This document shows, in pieces, positions 1-9,960 of a stretch of 24,712 nt of DNA. The stretch lies in NCBI GenBank assembly GCA_000226015.1, contig JH152695.1, forward strand, positions 107,667-132,378. The letters run 5' to 3'. The stretch is from Mnemiopsis leidyi (taxonomy: Eukaryota; Ctenophora; Tentaculata; Lobata; Bolinopsidae). Positions within the stretch are counted from its first letter, which is position 1. Each line of letters opens with the position of its first letter. The translations under genes and the position numbers were made by a program. The notes under the pieces were generated by a model. The model worked only from the letters and a program-made list of their open reading frames with translations, was not told the DNA's origin and did no database searches.

Positions 1-364
1 TTTCTAGTGTTGTGGAATGTTGATTGCACGATAATTCAGGAGTGAAAATCTCCATGGAAACGCGTGCAACTTAGCGCGCGTTTTCAGACGGCATTATGTG
101 AAGCAATTGTGCACCTCTAAAAAGCAATTATGCACCTCTTAAAAAGCTTACCGCTTTTTTGAACGCCGACCTTTCAATCGCAATAATCAAACATGATTTT
201 ATCCAATGAACTTGGTACCGTTCTAAATCGATCAGCTAGACATGAATCTACCCTTTGTCCTTTGATGCAAAAATCTGCGCAGAATTAACTGCCAGGGCTG
301 TGATTCAGCAAACCCGGCTAACCCTACCCCCTCTCACAACCACTACTTTAAACCATTCCACTTA
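1..364. other. non-coding flank, short direct repeat only
   Basis: No reading frame of note is seen here. The one structure is a direct duplication of about 21 bp at 101-121 and 122-143 (core GCAATTRTGCACCTCT). The stretch probably belongs to the 5' flank of the retrotransposon remnant that follows. Confidence 0.4.
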
Positions 365-388
365 AAACCATTCCATGAGGATGGAAAA

Positions 389-710
389 AATTAGTACGAT
401 TGACCACAAAATTTTGTTTAAAAAAACTTGAAATCTATGGAATTAGAGGTGTTTCACTTAAACTACTTGAAAGTTATCTGTTGGAAAGGAAACAGTGTGG
501 GTCTGTCCTGGGCGAAGTATCAGACAAACTCCCTGTTCTATATGGTGTCCCCCTGTTCTATATGGTGCCTTGGTCCTCTATTATTTCTTATATACATTAA
601 TGATATCACTCAATCAAAACTTGATAACACTAACTTCATTCTATTCGCTGATGATACTAATATCTTTGTTGTTGCTAGAAACATGTATGAAACAGCTTCA
701 TTACTGGTAG
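389..710 (+). pseudogene. reverse transcriptase fragment, frameshifted
   Basis: Two overlapping frames each carry part of one reverse transcriptase palm domain. The first holds DHKILFKKLEIYGIRG and SYLLERKQ up to about 550. The second holds GPLLFLIYINDI and the FADDT motif at 644-658, which supplies two of the metal-binding aspartates. At the frame switch, about 533-566, the sequence CTGTTCTATATGGTG occurs twice in a row. This small duplication falls where intact proteins usually read GVPQGSILGP. The product would not be functional. Confidence 0.75.
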
Positions 711-713
711 CGG

Positions 714-1130
714 TTGTCCCGTTTGTCACTAATGTCCCTTCAACGACGACGTGAACGCTTTATTATACTCCATATGTGGAAGATCCTAAATGGTAAAACC
801 AGCAATGACCTCAATGTTTCTTTTGTCTCCCGACCAAGGCTCGGAACCTTGGCTGTAGTTCCTCCCAAAAGCAAGTCCAGCTCAGCAGCAAATCAGACCC
901 TGTTTGATAGTTCATTTGCCGTGCAAGGCCCTATATTGTGGAATGCAATGCCGCACAATTTGAACACTATCCAGAGTCTTGAGCAATTCAAAAGCAAACT
1001 CACGCAGTTCATGCTCTCAATTCCTGACAAGCCCCCTATTAGGGGCTGGAATCCTCCAAACAAGAACACTCTGCTTTGCTGGAAAAACGAACGTGGATTT
1101 ACGTCGTTGTGGGGTGGTCAGAGGATCTGA
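714..1130 (+). pseudogene. C-terminal tail of a non-LTR retrotransposon ORF2
   Basis: This open frame of 138 codons reads SLQRRRERFIILHMWKIL, then a Ser/Lys-rich stretch, then FAVQGPILWNAMPHNLNTI, FKSKLTQFML and PDKPPIRGW. That series is typical of the region after the reverse transcriptase palm and thumb in LINE elements of marine invertebrates. It is fused to the catalytic-box fragment by a deletion at about 711. The apparent ATG at 714 is not a real start, because the frame is simply the remaining 3' end of the element's ORF2. Confidence 0.8.
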
Positions 1131-1523
1131 TGGCCCGGTCAAATCTTGACAGAACTCAACATAGGTCACATAGGTAGGTAGGTTTAACGGGCGATGCGCG
1201 TTTAAAATTTCTTCGAAATTCATGTCGCCAGGCAAGAAATGCGTGACAGCGCGTGATGGCCGCAACAGTAGGTTATCAACCTACAACATTATGGTGTAAA
1301 GTAGAGGGTTTTTTAATTTGATAAGAAATAAGACTGCAAGCTTGTAGTAACGTACATATTTTAGCAAGGAATACGCAATGTTTTAACAAAAATATTTCAA
1401 TCAATATGACATTAATTATGTTCACTCATTCATTTATTTAATAGTAGTTGTTGAAAGTATCAAAACTTTCACATTATGTTCTAAACTATTTTGTAATTGT
1501 ACTTCTCTTAACTCATCTCCCAA

Positions 1524-1539
1524 GGTCGATTAATCGACC
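1524..1539. repeat. 16-bp perfect palindrome
   Basis: GGTCGATTAATCGACC reads the same on both strands without a spacer. It lies between repeat blocks A and B. It could be a dimeric protein site or a hairpin; the sequence does not tell which. Confidence 0.5.
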
Positions 1540-2260
1540 GCGACCTGTATATGCTATTCGTTACTTGCATTGAGAAGTCGCAAGGATAGTTAAAATTGTC
1601 TGACTTCGTCCGACCCTCATTCTATGGGAATAAAATGACAGGAGGGTGCGCGCTGCCGTACAAAGTTAAAATTTTTCCACAAACTATTGTTGAAAACAAC
1701 CTAAATAATTCAACAAGCTAGCATGTAGCAAATTTGCCATATAACGAACTTGCATGGTATGTAAGCGATTTTTCTCAACATAACTTGACTTCCCCGGCTA
1801 ACCCCGAGGTTGATATATACCTTTACCTAACCAGGTGCTTACGCACGTCCGGCTGCTACGCATCTCTGGTGGCACGCGCGACGCGTGCAAAAGGGCTCTG
1901 GTTAGAGTAAATATATTTGAACTTTAAAGACTTATTGTGAATACATTTTATCTTCACCTAACCAGGTGCTTAGCATACTACGCGCGCGGCTGGTACGTCA
2001 CCGGCTTCTACGCCACCAGTGGCCCGCCCGTCTGCCGTCGCGCGCAAAATGCAAAAGTTGCCAGACGTTGCCTGACCTGTTTACCTAACCACTCAACGAG
2101 CGATGCGCGTCTAAAATTTCTTCGCCGGGCCAGAAATGCAAATGCGTCAGAGCGCGTGATGGCCGCGACAATAAGTTATCAACCTACAACTATCTACGTG
2201 CTTAACCTGTGGCTAGTGTGGCTCGAGCTGCGCGCGCCCTTCGGGACTGGGGTGTGGGGA

Positions 2261-2320
2261 CGCTTACGTGAGCTTTTGTTGTCTGACTGAGCTTTACGTG
2301 AGCTTTTGTTGTCTGACTGA
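2261..2320. repeat. 30-bp direct repeat, two copies
   Basis: The 30-bp units 2261-2290 and 2291-2320 are almost identical, sharing TTACGTGAGCTTTTGTTG followed by TCTGACTGA. The second copy runs directly into repeat block B'. Confidence 0.8.
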
Positions 2321-2360
2321 ATAAAATGACGGGAGGGTGCGCGCTGCTGTACAAGAGCTT

Positions 2361-3277
2361 TTGCTTTGTCCTAATATCGCGATAAGCTCGCACAGGGATG
2401 GACATGGACATGGTTAGCAAGTCTGAAGTCCATCATGGGCTCTCACGCATTTGTGGCGCGCATGCATCTCGACGCCAAAAAACAAATATCAGACAAGTCT
2501 TTGTCGCGGTGATCAGTCGGGTGATGCCCGACTCACGCAGCTAAAGCTGAACGTTTCGTTAGAACGGTAGACGGATATAATCTCGTCAAACAAATCTTAA
2601 TAGACAACGAATATACTTTTTTCAAGTATGTTATTTGTACTATAAGTATAAGTTACGACCAACAAAACCTCCCTGATACATTCATAATTCACATAATGTT
2701 AAACAATATAAAAACAATTTCATCGCGGCAATTAAGCAAATATTTATTCGGCTAATCATAAATTAGTAAAGTAATCATTATCAGTAAAGCAATAGGAAAA
2801 AAGAGTACAATGTTAATGATTGTAGTGTGGTCTATTACACGATGGTCAAGGTGCAGTTTCGCAGTTTGTCGACTATCTTAAAGTAATAAAGTCACCATTT
2901 TAATTTCAGTTTCACCAACATGACAATTCTGAACACCGTCCAACCGTATGCCGGTTTAACATCATTTGCAATTATAAGTATACCAATCGGATGGCAATTC
3001 TACAACAGCTCACAATCGACCTGCTAGAAAATCCCACCAAACAAGCGCCAAACAAGCATTGCGTGTCCCGCACATCAAGTTCGAGCTCCAAGATAACTTT
3101 AACGTCCTAGTCCGCTAGGGGAAGCAGAACAACATGAGATTAACAATTCAGTAATTCACTTAGTTGTCACAGACTAAACAGCGAAACAGGAAGATATGAC
3201 ACAAACCAAATCATGGAACAAGAGATGCGAGGTGGCTCTAACAGTAACAGGTCTTTCATCTGCAACATCATCTCATG
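2361..3277. other. non-coding stretch downstream of gene 1
   Basis: No supported gene is seen. A TTTATT at 2743-2748 would be an AATAAA polyadenylation signal on the minus strand for gene 1, about 530 nt after its stop; this is only a guess. Two short hairpin-forming words lie at about 2516-2553 (GTCGGG/CCCGAC and CAGCT/AGCTG). A strong-looking plus-strand splice acceptor with an ORF of 35 codons follows at 2908-3027, but it is not credible on its own. Confidence 0.35.
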
Positions 3278-4975
3278 TCACAGCCAATTAGAGGAATCGA
3301 TAAAGGAAAAAGGAAATTTAACTTTCACTGAACGGCGTAGGACGGTCGGTCGAGGGAGGAGAAAGTATGGCACAGTATAGGTGTTGCGGTGGTGCAGGTG
3401 AGCAGTAGAAGCTGCCGCAGAGAATAAAGAGGCAGAATATAACAGAGGATCGACAGTTGTGTTTGAGTTTCTGTACTCTGGTAAAAGGGGTGGTGGAGGG
3501 AGGGGAGGTCGAGTGGCATGCTGGGGTGGTGGAGGGAGGGGAGGTCCAGTAGAAGGTAGCGGAGGGATTGTGGTAATGGTATTAGAGTTAGGACATGGTA
3601 ATGGTAATGGGAGGGCTGGGGGAGATAACAGAGGGGTAAAACTTAGACTGGTTAGGGAGGTTGCAGGAATAAGGCAGGAAGTTTGCTGGTGACCAACATC
3701 AGAAGGTGTAGGGAAGGAATATAAGGCGTCCAGAAAGTCCTCTGATGAGAGGGAATATGGTGTTGGAGAAATGCTCGTAGTCCTGCCAGAAGGCTCTCTC
3801 CCAATTACAACCTTGATAACTTCTAAGTCATCTCCTGCTGACAGGTTGCTCTCACTCTCAGTGTGCTTTTTTGGACTGCCAATGTTTTCCAAAGTAATTT
3901 CCGTGTCCGAACAAATTACGTGAATCAGGTCAAGATTTGGCGTTTTATCGGTTTGTAAGTCTTTCTCTATTTGCTCATCCTGATTAACGGAGCTGTCGCA
4001 GGAAATTTCCATGTCCGATCCAAGCTGATCCTCATTATTTACGGGTAGTGAATCGGCCTCAATGGCTGTGTGAAATGTATCACTATCATCGATAGAACTA
4101 CCAGGCGAATAACAAGCAAAACGGTTCTGATTGTTCCTGAAGTAGGTTGAATAAGGATGATCAGGGTAAAATTCCATCATTTTTGGAGGTACAAAATCGT
4201 GATCAGTATTTTTGAAAATTTCTCTCCAACGGTCTTCAAATCGCAGTTTCTCTCTGAATATTTCGGCTGCTTTATACACTTTTCTTTGCTGCGTAGATTC
4301 AGACTGCGATGTGACTGAAGTTTTGAATTCTATAAACCATTTTTGAAAGTCGATGCTTTCCCAGTATTCCATCACTTCATAAGAGTCAACTAAACAGGCG
4401 ATAGTTTCGATATCATTGGCAGTGGTACTTATCGCTTCAAAATCTGAGTCGTTATTAGGTAGATATCGTTGGCACAAATCTATTCTCTCCAAAAGTTTTA
4501 GAGTTGCATCAATACTGAAATCAATTGGCCCACAAATCATGAGTTTTGCTATTCTATCAAAAACCATCAACTTTAATGAAAACAAATCCTTATCCAACAA
4601 CCGAGATTTTGAATTGACAGATTCTACAGAAGTAAGGACTTCCAGGATGCCTTCCCAATCATCGCGGCTAAAAGGATCAATCCATATGGGCGTTCCTTTC
4701 GTCAGGTTCACGTGCATTGTAATGAGTTTCAACAAAATCCTCTCGATGATGACGTCAGAGCTATCAGGCCAAAACGCATTTTCAATGAACCTGTAACACA
4801 TCTCCAAAAGCTGGAGACTGGAGGACAGATCTCGCTTCCTGAAGTGAGTTTCTGCGTCTTCCAATGCCATGTGGAGGACCTCGATGGCATCAAGCCTCCA
4901 CTGAAGAGCATTCTCGGATGGATTGACTTGTGATTTTGATAAATTCGTCGACTTATCTCCAATAACTTCTAACAT
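3278..4975 (-). CDS. paralog family protein 1 (565 aa, polyproline tail)
   Basis: A single uninterrupted frame of 565 codons; I do not recognise the family. Residues about 23-285 are the conserved core shared with three neighbouring genes. It has a helical unit with LLEMCYRF (56-63), a second unit with LLERIDLCQRYL (161-172), then YEVMEYWESIDF (199-210), FREKLRFEDRW (240-250) and FVPPKMMEFYPDHPY (261-275). Residues 290-430 are acidic and Ser-rich. Residues 449-499 are proline-rich with several PPLPPPP runs, of the kind bound by SH3, WW, EVH1 or profilin. No signal peptide or membrane segment is seen. The start is chosen because homology begins near residue 23 and the ATG is 3 nt after a TAG that could be a splice acceptor. 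It is the closest relative of gene 2. Confidence 0.85.
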   Translation of the reverse strand: MLEVIGDKSTNLSKSQVNPSENALQWRLDAIEVLHMALEDAETHFRKRDLSSSLQLLEMCYRFIENAFWPDSSDVIIERILLKLITMHVNLTKGTPIWIDPFSRDDWEGILEVLTSVESVNSKSRLLDKDLFSLKLMVFDRIAKLMICGPIDFSIDATLKLLERIDLCQRYLPNNDSDFEAISTTANDIETIACLVDSYEVMEYWESIDFQKWFIEFKTSVTSQSESTQQRKVYKAAEIFREKLRFEDRWREIFKNTDHDFVPPKMMEFYPDHPYSTYFRNNQNRFACYSPGSSIDDSDTFHTAIEADSLPVNNEDQLGSDMEISCDSSVNQDEQIEKDLQTDKTPNLDLIHVICSDTEITLENIGSPKKHTESESNLSAGDDLEVIKVVIGREPSGRTTSISPTPYSLSSEDFLDALYSFPTPSDVGHQQTSCLIPATSLTSLSFTPLLSPPALPLPLPCPNSNTITTIPPLPSTGPPLPPPPQHATRPPLPPPPLLPEYRNSNTTVDPLLYSASLFSAAASTAHLHHRNTYTVPYFLLPRPTVLRRSVKVKFPFSFIDSSNWL

Positions 4976-7112
4976 TAGCTACAGAATTTGTTGTTAGTGA
5001 TTCGTCTGTCTGCCTTCAACTTGAGCCGAGAATTTAGTCGCTTGTAAGGATTACATAATTACTTAAAAATTATCAACCGTGAAAGTCTCATAAAATCATA
5101 ATTCATTAAAATCTTCCACAAACTGAAACAAAATTAACACCACTTTAAAGTTGCTAAACGGACAAAAAACAAGTAGTTACAAACCGTGCACTGCTTTGTA
5201 ACTTCCTTCAAACAAAGACAGTCGCAGGTCTATCACCCTGAACAAAAACGAAAATAACGAAGGAACTAATTAACAACCTCCGTTCACCAAAGAAGTATAT
5301 TTAAAAAAACAAAATGAATATTTAGAAAAACCATATCAACAACCGAAATGAAATACTCCTAGACGGAGACCACAATACGGTTCACATTTAATCGTAATAA
5401 ATCAATAATAAATAAAGATTACGGGATTTGTTATAAGAATCGTTAAGTTTTATGATAAAAATGTAGATTGCGGACTAAAATGAAATTTAAACAGATTTTC
5501 AAACGTTCAATAACATGAATACTGCTCTTTCTCCAAAACATTGCCGACAATCAGTTGTCAAAAATCCATGGAAATTCACGCCAAGAATTCAAATTGATAA
5601 CCAACGCGAAAGTTCGAAGTGATATGTGTTAATGTAAATGTAACCCAATACCCGTGTAAAAGGCACTAACATTAAACTCTTCAAGGCACCCTTTCTCTCT
5701 TGGAGTGCCCTGGACAATTGATAATTCGTGGGCTCTAACATCGGTCCAGTTTTACACCACACGCAGTGTCCACGGATTTAATTCTTCCTTTTATCCAATT
5801 TTCAGTCACTAACATTACGTTGGTGGGGATGTCTGATATAATGAGTTTGTTCGCCTTAGTTACTTTTATCTAGCCGCGAGATTGTTCTGTAGGGTAAAAC
5901 CAGGGAAAACAAAACTGTCACAACGTGTCTAGACGTTACTCAGAAAATCACAGAATTGAAACTGCTGAAAGTCAGGCCGTCAGGGTGTAACTATTGTAGT
6001 TCTACTTCCCAGGAAAAACAGTCCAATAATTAGAGTGAGACAACATTTTTCAATGTCCAGCTTAGTTCCTAACGCGGGAACTGGAAATAAGTATGAAGTT
6101 CTGTCACTGTAAGGAGGTGTGAACAGTGGAGAACTTGCCAGAAAGCAAGATTGTTTGTAGTTTGGTAGAAAGGGTTAGGAGTTACAGCTCCAGCCGGTGA
6201 ACTTGCATGCTTTTCGGGATGTTAAATCTGATGTGCTCAGCGGAGAAACTTCTGCTTTCCATATGAGATCAGAAAGTAACCTGCAATGGGATCTGTTAAA
6301 TGCAGTTACAAATGGTAATTTAAATTAATTAGTAACTCATTCTTCCAGGTCGTGGTGTCCGCTAGATATAACAAAAATGTAGCGATCTTCAAGTTTATCA
6401 ATTTGAATCTCACCTCGCAAATAAATGAGTAGAATGTCTCAAGAAAGCCCGATTTTCCACTAGTACTAAAGGGGAAGAATAGGACTGATGCAGATATATT
6501 TCCTTCCCAGCCAGGCTCGCATTTGTGTCTAGTAGACTTCTGAGAAAGGTTAAACGGTCAATTAACGTATAAAGCTAATTAATGTTAAGTTCACCTTGAC
6601 CCAGTATAGCGGCTCTTTAAGGTCGGGTTCATTTAGCGTAAAACCTGTCTTGTAAATCCGTCTTACTTACTTTGAGCTCGAGAGCCGGGTGTAACAGGAA
6701 AAAATAAATAGCCATAGTTTTATTAAGTCATGGAAATATAAAATATATCCATCTAAATTCTAAACTATTGAACATCGACGATAAATTAAAGTCGTTTCTT
6801 ATTAAATGAATAAAACATTTTTAGTAATAGATCAATTTGAGAAACTCCGTTTTCAAACAAAAAGTGTTACCGTCATTATCAATTGAACTTTAGTAAAAAA
6901 TTGTCGTATTTAAAATACGACGAGCAAATCCCGAAATCTTAAGATAAACTGTTAAAAAACGTCTAACATTTTCCATTGGCTATTAGCCGTAAAACACCAG
7001 TAAAATTACAGGAGTGATAAACAAATGAGTACTCTGACACATGTGAAGTGTGATTCGGCCTACGCCGGGGTTTAACCGGTGGTGTGACCAAATTGGTCGG
7101 CGGCGGCGGCGT
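4976..7112. other. intergenic region between genes 1 and 2
   Basis: No supported coding region. On the minus strand just above gene 1, CACTAAC (4999-4993) lies ahead of TTCTGTAG (AG at 4980-4979), resembling a branch point and 3' splice site 3 nt before the ATG. TTTATT at 6719-6724 could be a minus-strand AATAAA for gene 2, about 390 nt after its stop. The remainder is AT-rich sequence with no repeats that I could recognise. Confidence 0.4.
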
Positions 7113-8578
7113 TCAGTGGCGGCGGACAAGCCTGTTCCACCACGCAGTACACCACTGCAGACGTGCTCCATCCAGTAAACTCTCGCTCTCGCCAACAATG
7201 TATCCTCCCCTGCTCTCTCCAACAATGTAATTGTATCCTCCCCTGCTCTCTCCAACAATGTATCCTCCCCTGCTCTCAACAATTCTGTTCTGTTTTCTTC
7301 TACTCTGTTTCTTTTTGTCCTGTTTTCTGCGAAGAATTCCTCCGCTATTTTCTCCTCTGTTGAAGCGTTTCCTCCATTCACTGCATCTTCTTTGTCTTTT
7401 TCGTAACCTAGTATTTCTTTTTCGTAAGCTCATTGTCAAGTTCGCCGAATTTAATGCTCGATTTGTGCTTGTTTCTCCGGCTCGATCGGGAGAGAAATGT
7501 AAATCAGTTTCGGTGCAATAGGGGGGTGTTGAATAGCAGGAGGAGTGATGGCTACCAACATCAGAAGATATGGCCAATGTGACATCAGGTGTAGTAGTGC
7601 CAGAAGTTTCACTCTCAATGACAAACTCAATACTTTGCGTGTTTTCTCTTGATGCCAATGCCAGATTCGTCTCAGTATATTCCTTCTGATTTTCACAGTC
7701 CGAACGATTGTTTATATTACAATTCCTGTAACATGCGAAACGGTTCTGATTGTTCTTGAAATAGGTGGAGTAAGGATGATCAGGGTAACATTCTATCATT
7801 TTGGGAGGCACAAAATCGTGATTTGTAGTTTTGAAAATTTCTCTCCAACAATCTTCAAATCGCAGTTTCTCTCTGAATATCTCAGCTTTTTCATACACTC
7901 TCCTGTTTTTATCGGCTCAAATGATGAAGATGTTGATATTTTTGCTGCCTTCAGGAACCAGGACTCAAATCTAATAGTCTCCCAGAATTCCATTACCTCA
8001 TAAGAATCAACCAGGCTGACAAGATGACCGATATCCCTACAGGTCACCTTTAAAGATTCTAGGTCTACATCATCTTCGTTCAGATACCGCTGTGACATTT
8101 CCGTTCTTTCCAAGAGCTGTTGCGTTGCTTCGACCCTGAATTCAAGAGGCCCACAAATCAAAAATTTAGAAATTCTGTCAGCGATAATCAACTTTAATGA
8201 TAGCTCATCACGTTCCCGTAATCGCAAAGGAAGCGGTTGTGAATCCTCAAAAACTTCTGCTGAAATCATTGCCGTCATGAGACTTGTCCATTGAATACAA
8301 TCCAACTTTTTGATATTTTTAGAGGTGTTGGTCAAACTAAACAAGTTCACTTGAATCTTCGTGAGGTTACTTAAAACAGTCTTGATAACCCCACTTTTAT
8401 TAGGCCAAAACACGTCCTCAACAAAACGATAACACATTTCAACCTCCTGAAGGGTTGATAACAAATCTCTTTTTCGGTGATTATATACGGTGTCCTCCAG
8501 AGTCATTTGGAGTACTTCCACAGCATCAAGTGCTTGTTGTAGAGCACCCTCAGAGTGCCTAGTTTCTGTCTTTGCCAT
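7113..8578 (-). CDS. paralog family protein 2, one-base frameshift (about 488 aa if continuous)
   Basis: Two overlapping frames make up one gene. The first, from 8578, carries the conserved core: VEMCYRFVEDVFW, then LLERTEMSQRYL, then YEVMEFWETI. The second, ending at 7113, resumes exactly where homology to gene 1 continues (EKAEIFREKLRFED, HDFVPPKM, YPDHPYSTYF). The switch is at the T5 run 7906-7910, and the shift fits the loss of one base there. It may be a real mutation or a sequencing error in a homopolymer. After the core the tail matches gene 1 only around SGTTT and SDVG. It then becomes strongly basic (RKRNTRLRKRQRR) and ends with three RGGYIVGES-like repeats. The ATG follows TTTAG by 3 nt, as in gene 1. 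If the frameshift is real this is a recent pseudogene or a truncated allele. Confidence 0.75.
7184..7284 (-). repeat. in-frame tandem repeat within gene 2 tail
   Basis: Units of 24 or 30 bp with the plus-strand core TATCCTCCCCTGCTCTC occur three times, and CCAACAATG lies at their joints. A 6-bp insertion in one copy keeps the frame. In the gene 2 frame they encode RGGYIVGES; in another open minus-strand frame (6983-7381) they encode ERAGEDT. The unit length is a multiple of three, so both frames stay open. Confidence 0.75.
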
Positions 8579-9960
8579 CCACTAAATAATGTGTGGTTAT
8601 TGCAAATTCATACGACGGAAGTTGCTAAATTGAAATAGTGTAAGATGATCGGATTTCACGGTCAAACAAAGGAGCGATTTAACTACTTAGTATATCAATG
8701 ATTCAATCAAATTTGATCTAAAATAGTCTACAAAAGATTAGAATTCGAGAATAAATCTGATCAAACAGGTGATTTTATTAAAAATTCTCGCTGAAATAAT
8801 CTTAACTTTTGATTTTAAAATGTCTGGATATTTGCTGGAGGCCTTGTATAAAATGATGTTTTAGCGACGTTAATAATGAAGACTGTGATTATCTATGTGC
8901 TCAAAGGAAAACTTCGCAAAACCTTGAAAGAGTAAAATAAACGTGTTTAAAAGGACAAATCCTGGCCGACAAGGTTAAACAAAATATTAATACTAACAAA
9001 ATATCAACAAATAACATAGCAGCAACCCGGACCTAATGTCAAACTTTACCGAAAAGTAGGACCTAGATTAAGAGAGGGTGATCATTTTCAGGGCTGCTAA
9101 GATAACGGTTCTTATGAATTAGGGATATTTATATGACAGCTTGAGGAATTTATGTGGCTACAATGAACGTTATCGCCTTCCACGAATTAGGGAGATTATT
9201 AGTTTTAGAACTTGATAACCGCGCCGTTTCTCACTGTTTATAAGTGCGTAATCAATGAAAGTTTCGAAACTTGTCAAGTTCTGATGAGCTCATGAGATTC
9301 ATGAGCGTACAACCCTCACAAAGATACGGTCCCGATAGAAACCATATAAGCTACCTTTATAGATTGATTTGAGCGAGTTAGCACCTCGGGTTACCGGCCG
9401 CAATCCTTTAAACTCTTTAACCGTCTCACAATTTGCAGTGCCAATACCAATCATTTTACTGATGACATTTCTTCGTTATAAGTGGACTGTATCTATTGAT
9501 GTGCATTGTGTGGGTGAGAATTAACTTAATATAATATATAAGTTTGCCATAAACTTTAATTAATTTTTTAGGATGCTGCATTGTTTGGGAATAATACAGT
9601 ATCAAATTTTAAATTTCTAATTTGATTAAGCTTTTACCGCCTAATCGAAGGAAACTACAATTAAGAGTTTAACTCTAGATGATTTCAGAGTTTGTGGTTT
9701 ACTGTTGATAATTGGGTTTTTAATTTACTGTTGACGATTCATGGAATTGGGCGATAGATATTAAGATAAACTCTTGTTACTTGCTTGTATGCTTTTTTCT
9801 CTTACGGTTGGGACACCACGGTTAAATGGTAGTTATATGTTATGCTACATTTATGATTATGTCTTATGTTAGTATGTTACTTGTAATAGTTGTAGTGATT
9901 TGAGACTGAATTTGAGGTAAGCTAGGAGGGTTTCTGGTACAATCAAATAAACAAAGAAAT
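8579..9960. other. intergenic region between gene 2 and a small ORF
   Basis: No supported gene. It contains a 10-bp palindrome GTTTCGAAAC at 9261-9270 and a hairpin with 8-bp arms GCTCATGA/TCATGAGC at 9288-9306. A plus-strand TTTTTTAG followed at once by GATG at about 9565-9575 resembles a splice acceptor, but only 15 codons follow it. Confidence 0.35.

Larger units (their letters stand above)
365..1183 (+). mobile_element. non-LTR retrotransposon remnant (CR1/L2/jockey-like), internally deleted
   Basis: This is the 3' part of a LINE-type element. Positions about 392-710 encode pieces of a reverse transcriptase in broken frames: KLEIYGIRG, then SYLLERKQ, then LLFLIYINDI, then the catalytic-box motif FADDT at 644-658. 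From about 711 the frame jumps straight to the C-terminal tail of such proteins (LQRRRERFIILHMWKIL, later GPILWNAMPHNL and PDKPPIRGW). The region between the catalytic box and this tail is missing, which indicates an internal deletion. The end is marked by a short TAGG microsatellite at about 1168-1183, a common 3' terminus for these elements. The copy is dead: it is truncated at the 5' end, frameshifted and deleted. Confidence 0.8.
1184..2360. repeat. CpG-rich repeated DNA with two A and two B blocks
   Basis: Block A at 1191-1287 and block A' at 2100-2190 are clearly related. Both start GCGATGCGCGT, continue with TAAAATTTCTTCG and GCGCGTGATGGCCGC, and end TTATCAACCTACAAC. Block B at 1629-1665 and block B' at 2320-2356 share AATAAAATGAC and GGAGGGTGCGCGCTG. 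The order is A-B-A'-B', with different internal spacing. Part of the region is strongly CpG-rich while its surroundings are AT-rich. CCTAACCAGGTGCTTA also occurs twice, at 1825-1841 and 1956-1972. This may be a SINE/MITE-like element or a duplicated satellite unit; no coding capacity is credible. Confidence 0.55.

Noticed and set aside
1937..2290. 117-codon plus-strand open frame
   Set aside because: It lies in the CpG-rich repeat region, runs through repeat block A' and the 30-bp duplication, and shows no protein-like pattern.
2908..3027. Plus-strand acceptor TTTAATTTCAG followed by a 35-codon frame
   Set aside because: Too short, with no partner exon, and acceptor-like words are frequent in this AT-rich sequence.
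3459..3692. Gly-rich plus-strand frame
   Set aside because: It is the antisense of the polyproline coding region of gene 1.
4416..4933. Plus-strand frames opposite gene 1
   Set aside because: Antisense shadows of the conserved core.
7163..7521. Plus-strand Pro/Leu/Cys-rich frames
   Set aside because: Antisense of the repeat-bearing gene 2 tail.
9281..9306. Hammerhead ribozyme start CTGATGAG
   Set aside because: The required GAAA after stem II is absent; only the inverted repeat is real.
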